NCBI RefSeq assembly: GCF_036634175.1
Contig: NZ_JAZIFX010000001.1
Location: 6,510,001 to 6,574,000, forward strand
Reading direction: 5' to 3'
DNA from: Streptomyces sp. P9-A2
Lineage (GTDB): Bacteria > Actinomycetota > Actinomycetes > Streptomycetales > Streptomycetaceae
Length of the DNA: 64,000 nucleotides
Positions 63,565 through 64,000 of this stretch are shown here, piece after piece. The position numbers were made by a program, and so were the translations under genes. The stretch's first letter is position 1. Each line of letters opens with the position of its first letter. Below the pieces are notes generated by a model. It was not told the origin of the DNA, made no database searches, and was given only the letters and a program-made list of their open reading frames with translations.

Positions 63565-64000
63565 ATGGGATCCAACTCCGCCGAGTACGACGGCACCCGC
63601 GAGCACGGCACCCGTGACCGAACCGGCCACGGCACCACCGGAGTGGGCCGCCGTGACCTGATCAAGCGGTCCGCGGCGCTCGGCCTGATCTCCGTCCCCA
63701 CGATGAGCTTTCTGTCGGCGTGTGCCAGTGGCGGCGGGGACGACCAGGAGAAGGCCGAGGCGGGCAAGAAGACCGCGAAGAACCCGCTCGGCGTCAATGA
63801 CACCGCGCAGATGGAATTCGTCCTGTTCGACGGCGGTTTCGGCAAGGAGTACGCCGAGGACGCCGTCAAGGTGTACGAAAAGGCCTTCCCCGGGGCGAAG
63901 GTGAAATTCTCCGCCACCCAGAAGATCCAGTCCACCCTGCAGCCGCGCTTCAACCAGGGCACCCCGCCCGACCTCATCGACAACTCCGGCGCCGAGCAGA
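63565..64000 (+). CDS. ngcE: GlcNAc/chitobiose ABC transporter substrate-binding lipoprotein, N-terminal part
   Basis: Starts at ATG 63565 (GCGAGG nine bases upstream) and runs off the right edge after 145 codons. GRRDLIKRSAALGLISVPTM is a Tat-type signal joined to a lipobox FLSAC, so the protein is a membrane-anchored lipoprotein. The mature part begins with NPLGVNDTAQMEFVLFDGGF and GKEYAEDAVKVYEKAFPGA, the start of a family 1 sugar-binding protein and very like NgcE of the N-acetylglucosamine/diacetylchitobiose importer. The dre-like site upstream supports this. Permease genes are expected to the right. Confidence 0.8.
   Translation, partial: MGSNSAEYDGTREHGTRDRTGHGTTGVGRRDLIKRSAALGLISVPTMSFLSACASGGGDDQEKAEAGKKTAKNPLGVNDTAQMEFVLFDGGFGKEYAEDAVKVYEKAFPGAKVKFSATQKIQSTLQPRFNQGTPPDLIDNSGAEQ

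Overview
The window is high-GC DNA with strong GC3 codon bias, GTG starts, Tat-exported glycoside hydrolases, F420-type oxidoreductases, KtrAB and mycothiol-type chemistry. It fits a Streptomyces chromosome (or a close relative), in an accessory part of the chromosome flanked by conserved genes.

Layout. 1-7047 (minus): a two-gene operon of a 2124-residue Ser/Thr kinase fused to a DEAD/DEAH helicase with a DUF1998-type tail, followed by an SNF2 helicase that runs off the left edge; it looks like genome defence. 7.8-13.0 kb: a membrane-anchored ChW-repeat protein, a GNAT, an F420/luciferase-type oxidoreductase, a small truncated secreted ORF and a VOC protein. 13.6-18.2 kb: an extracellular arabinose-saccharide cluster (GH43-AbfB, a solitary AbfB protein, GH127 with a ricin-type lectin). 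18.2-20.5 kb: IS5-type and DUF262 remnants, a PIG-L/Mca-like amidase and a DUF6243-like protein.

20.8-50.6 kb is the most distinctive region. Four direct copies (A 20.7, B 29.2, C 31.0, D 50.5 kb) of a ~115-bp repeat all end in the same 17 bp. In copy D these 17 bp are exactly the last codons and stop of an HTH-murA gene (50596-52125), which lies beside aconitase as in other Streptomyces. I read this as repeated site-specific integration at the 3' end of murA, giving tandem blocks. Block A-B holds decayed metabolic genes, ktrBA next to a kdpA fragment, a 203-bp MITE, an SDR and an MmyB-like regulator with an F420 reductase. Block B-C holds an internally deleted OLD nuclease and a frameshifted small Cys protein. 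Block C-D holds an SDR/SnoaL pair, an EF-hand protein and a biosynthetic cluster: methyltransferase, P450, two-module NRPS (C-A-T-C-A-T-TE; module 1 has the exact EntF serine code), an FAD monooxygenase fused to a PapA/condensation-like acyltransferase, a second methyltransferase, and a convergent KAS III plus ACP. A toxin-antitoxin pair with an AbiEii-like nucleotidyltransferase sits beside the repeat in both B and D, and is broken differently in each.

52.1-64 kb: aconitase behind an iron-box-like site; a two-gene EACC1 plus caspase module whose caspase carries two tandem effector-associated domains; an AA10 LPMO-CBM2 with a CebR-type operator and a Z-DNA-prone hairpin leader; a GH92 alpha-mannosidase with a LacI-type operator; and the start of an NgcE-like GlcNAc/chitobiose-binding lipoprotein behind a DasR-like site.

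The strongest candidates for undescribed systems are the kinase-helicase/SNF2 operon, the murA-linked accretion island with its att-adjacent toxin-antitoxin pairs, the NRPS cluster with its FAD-acyltransferase fusion, and the EACC1-caspase-tandem-EAD module.
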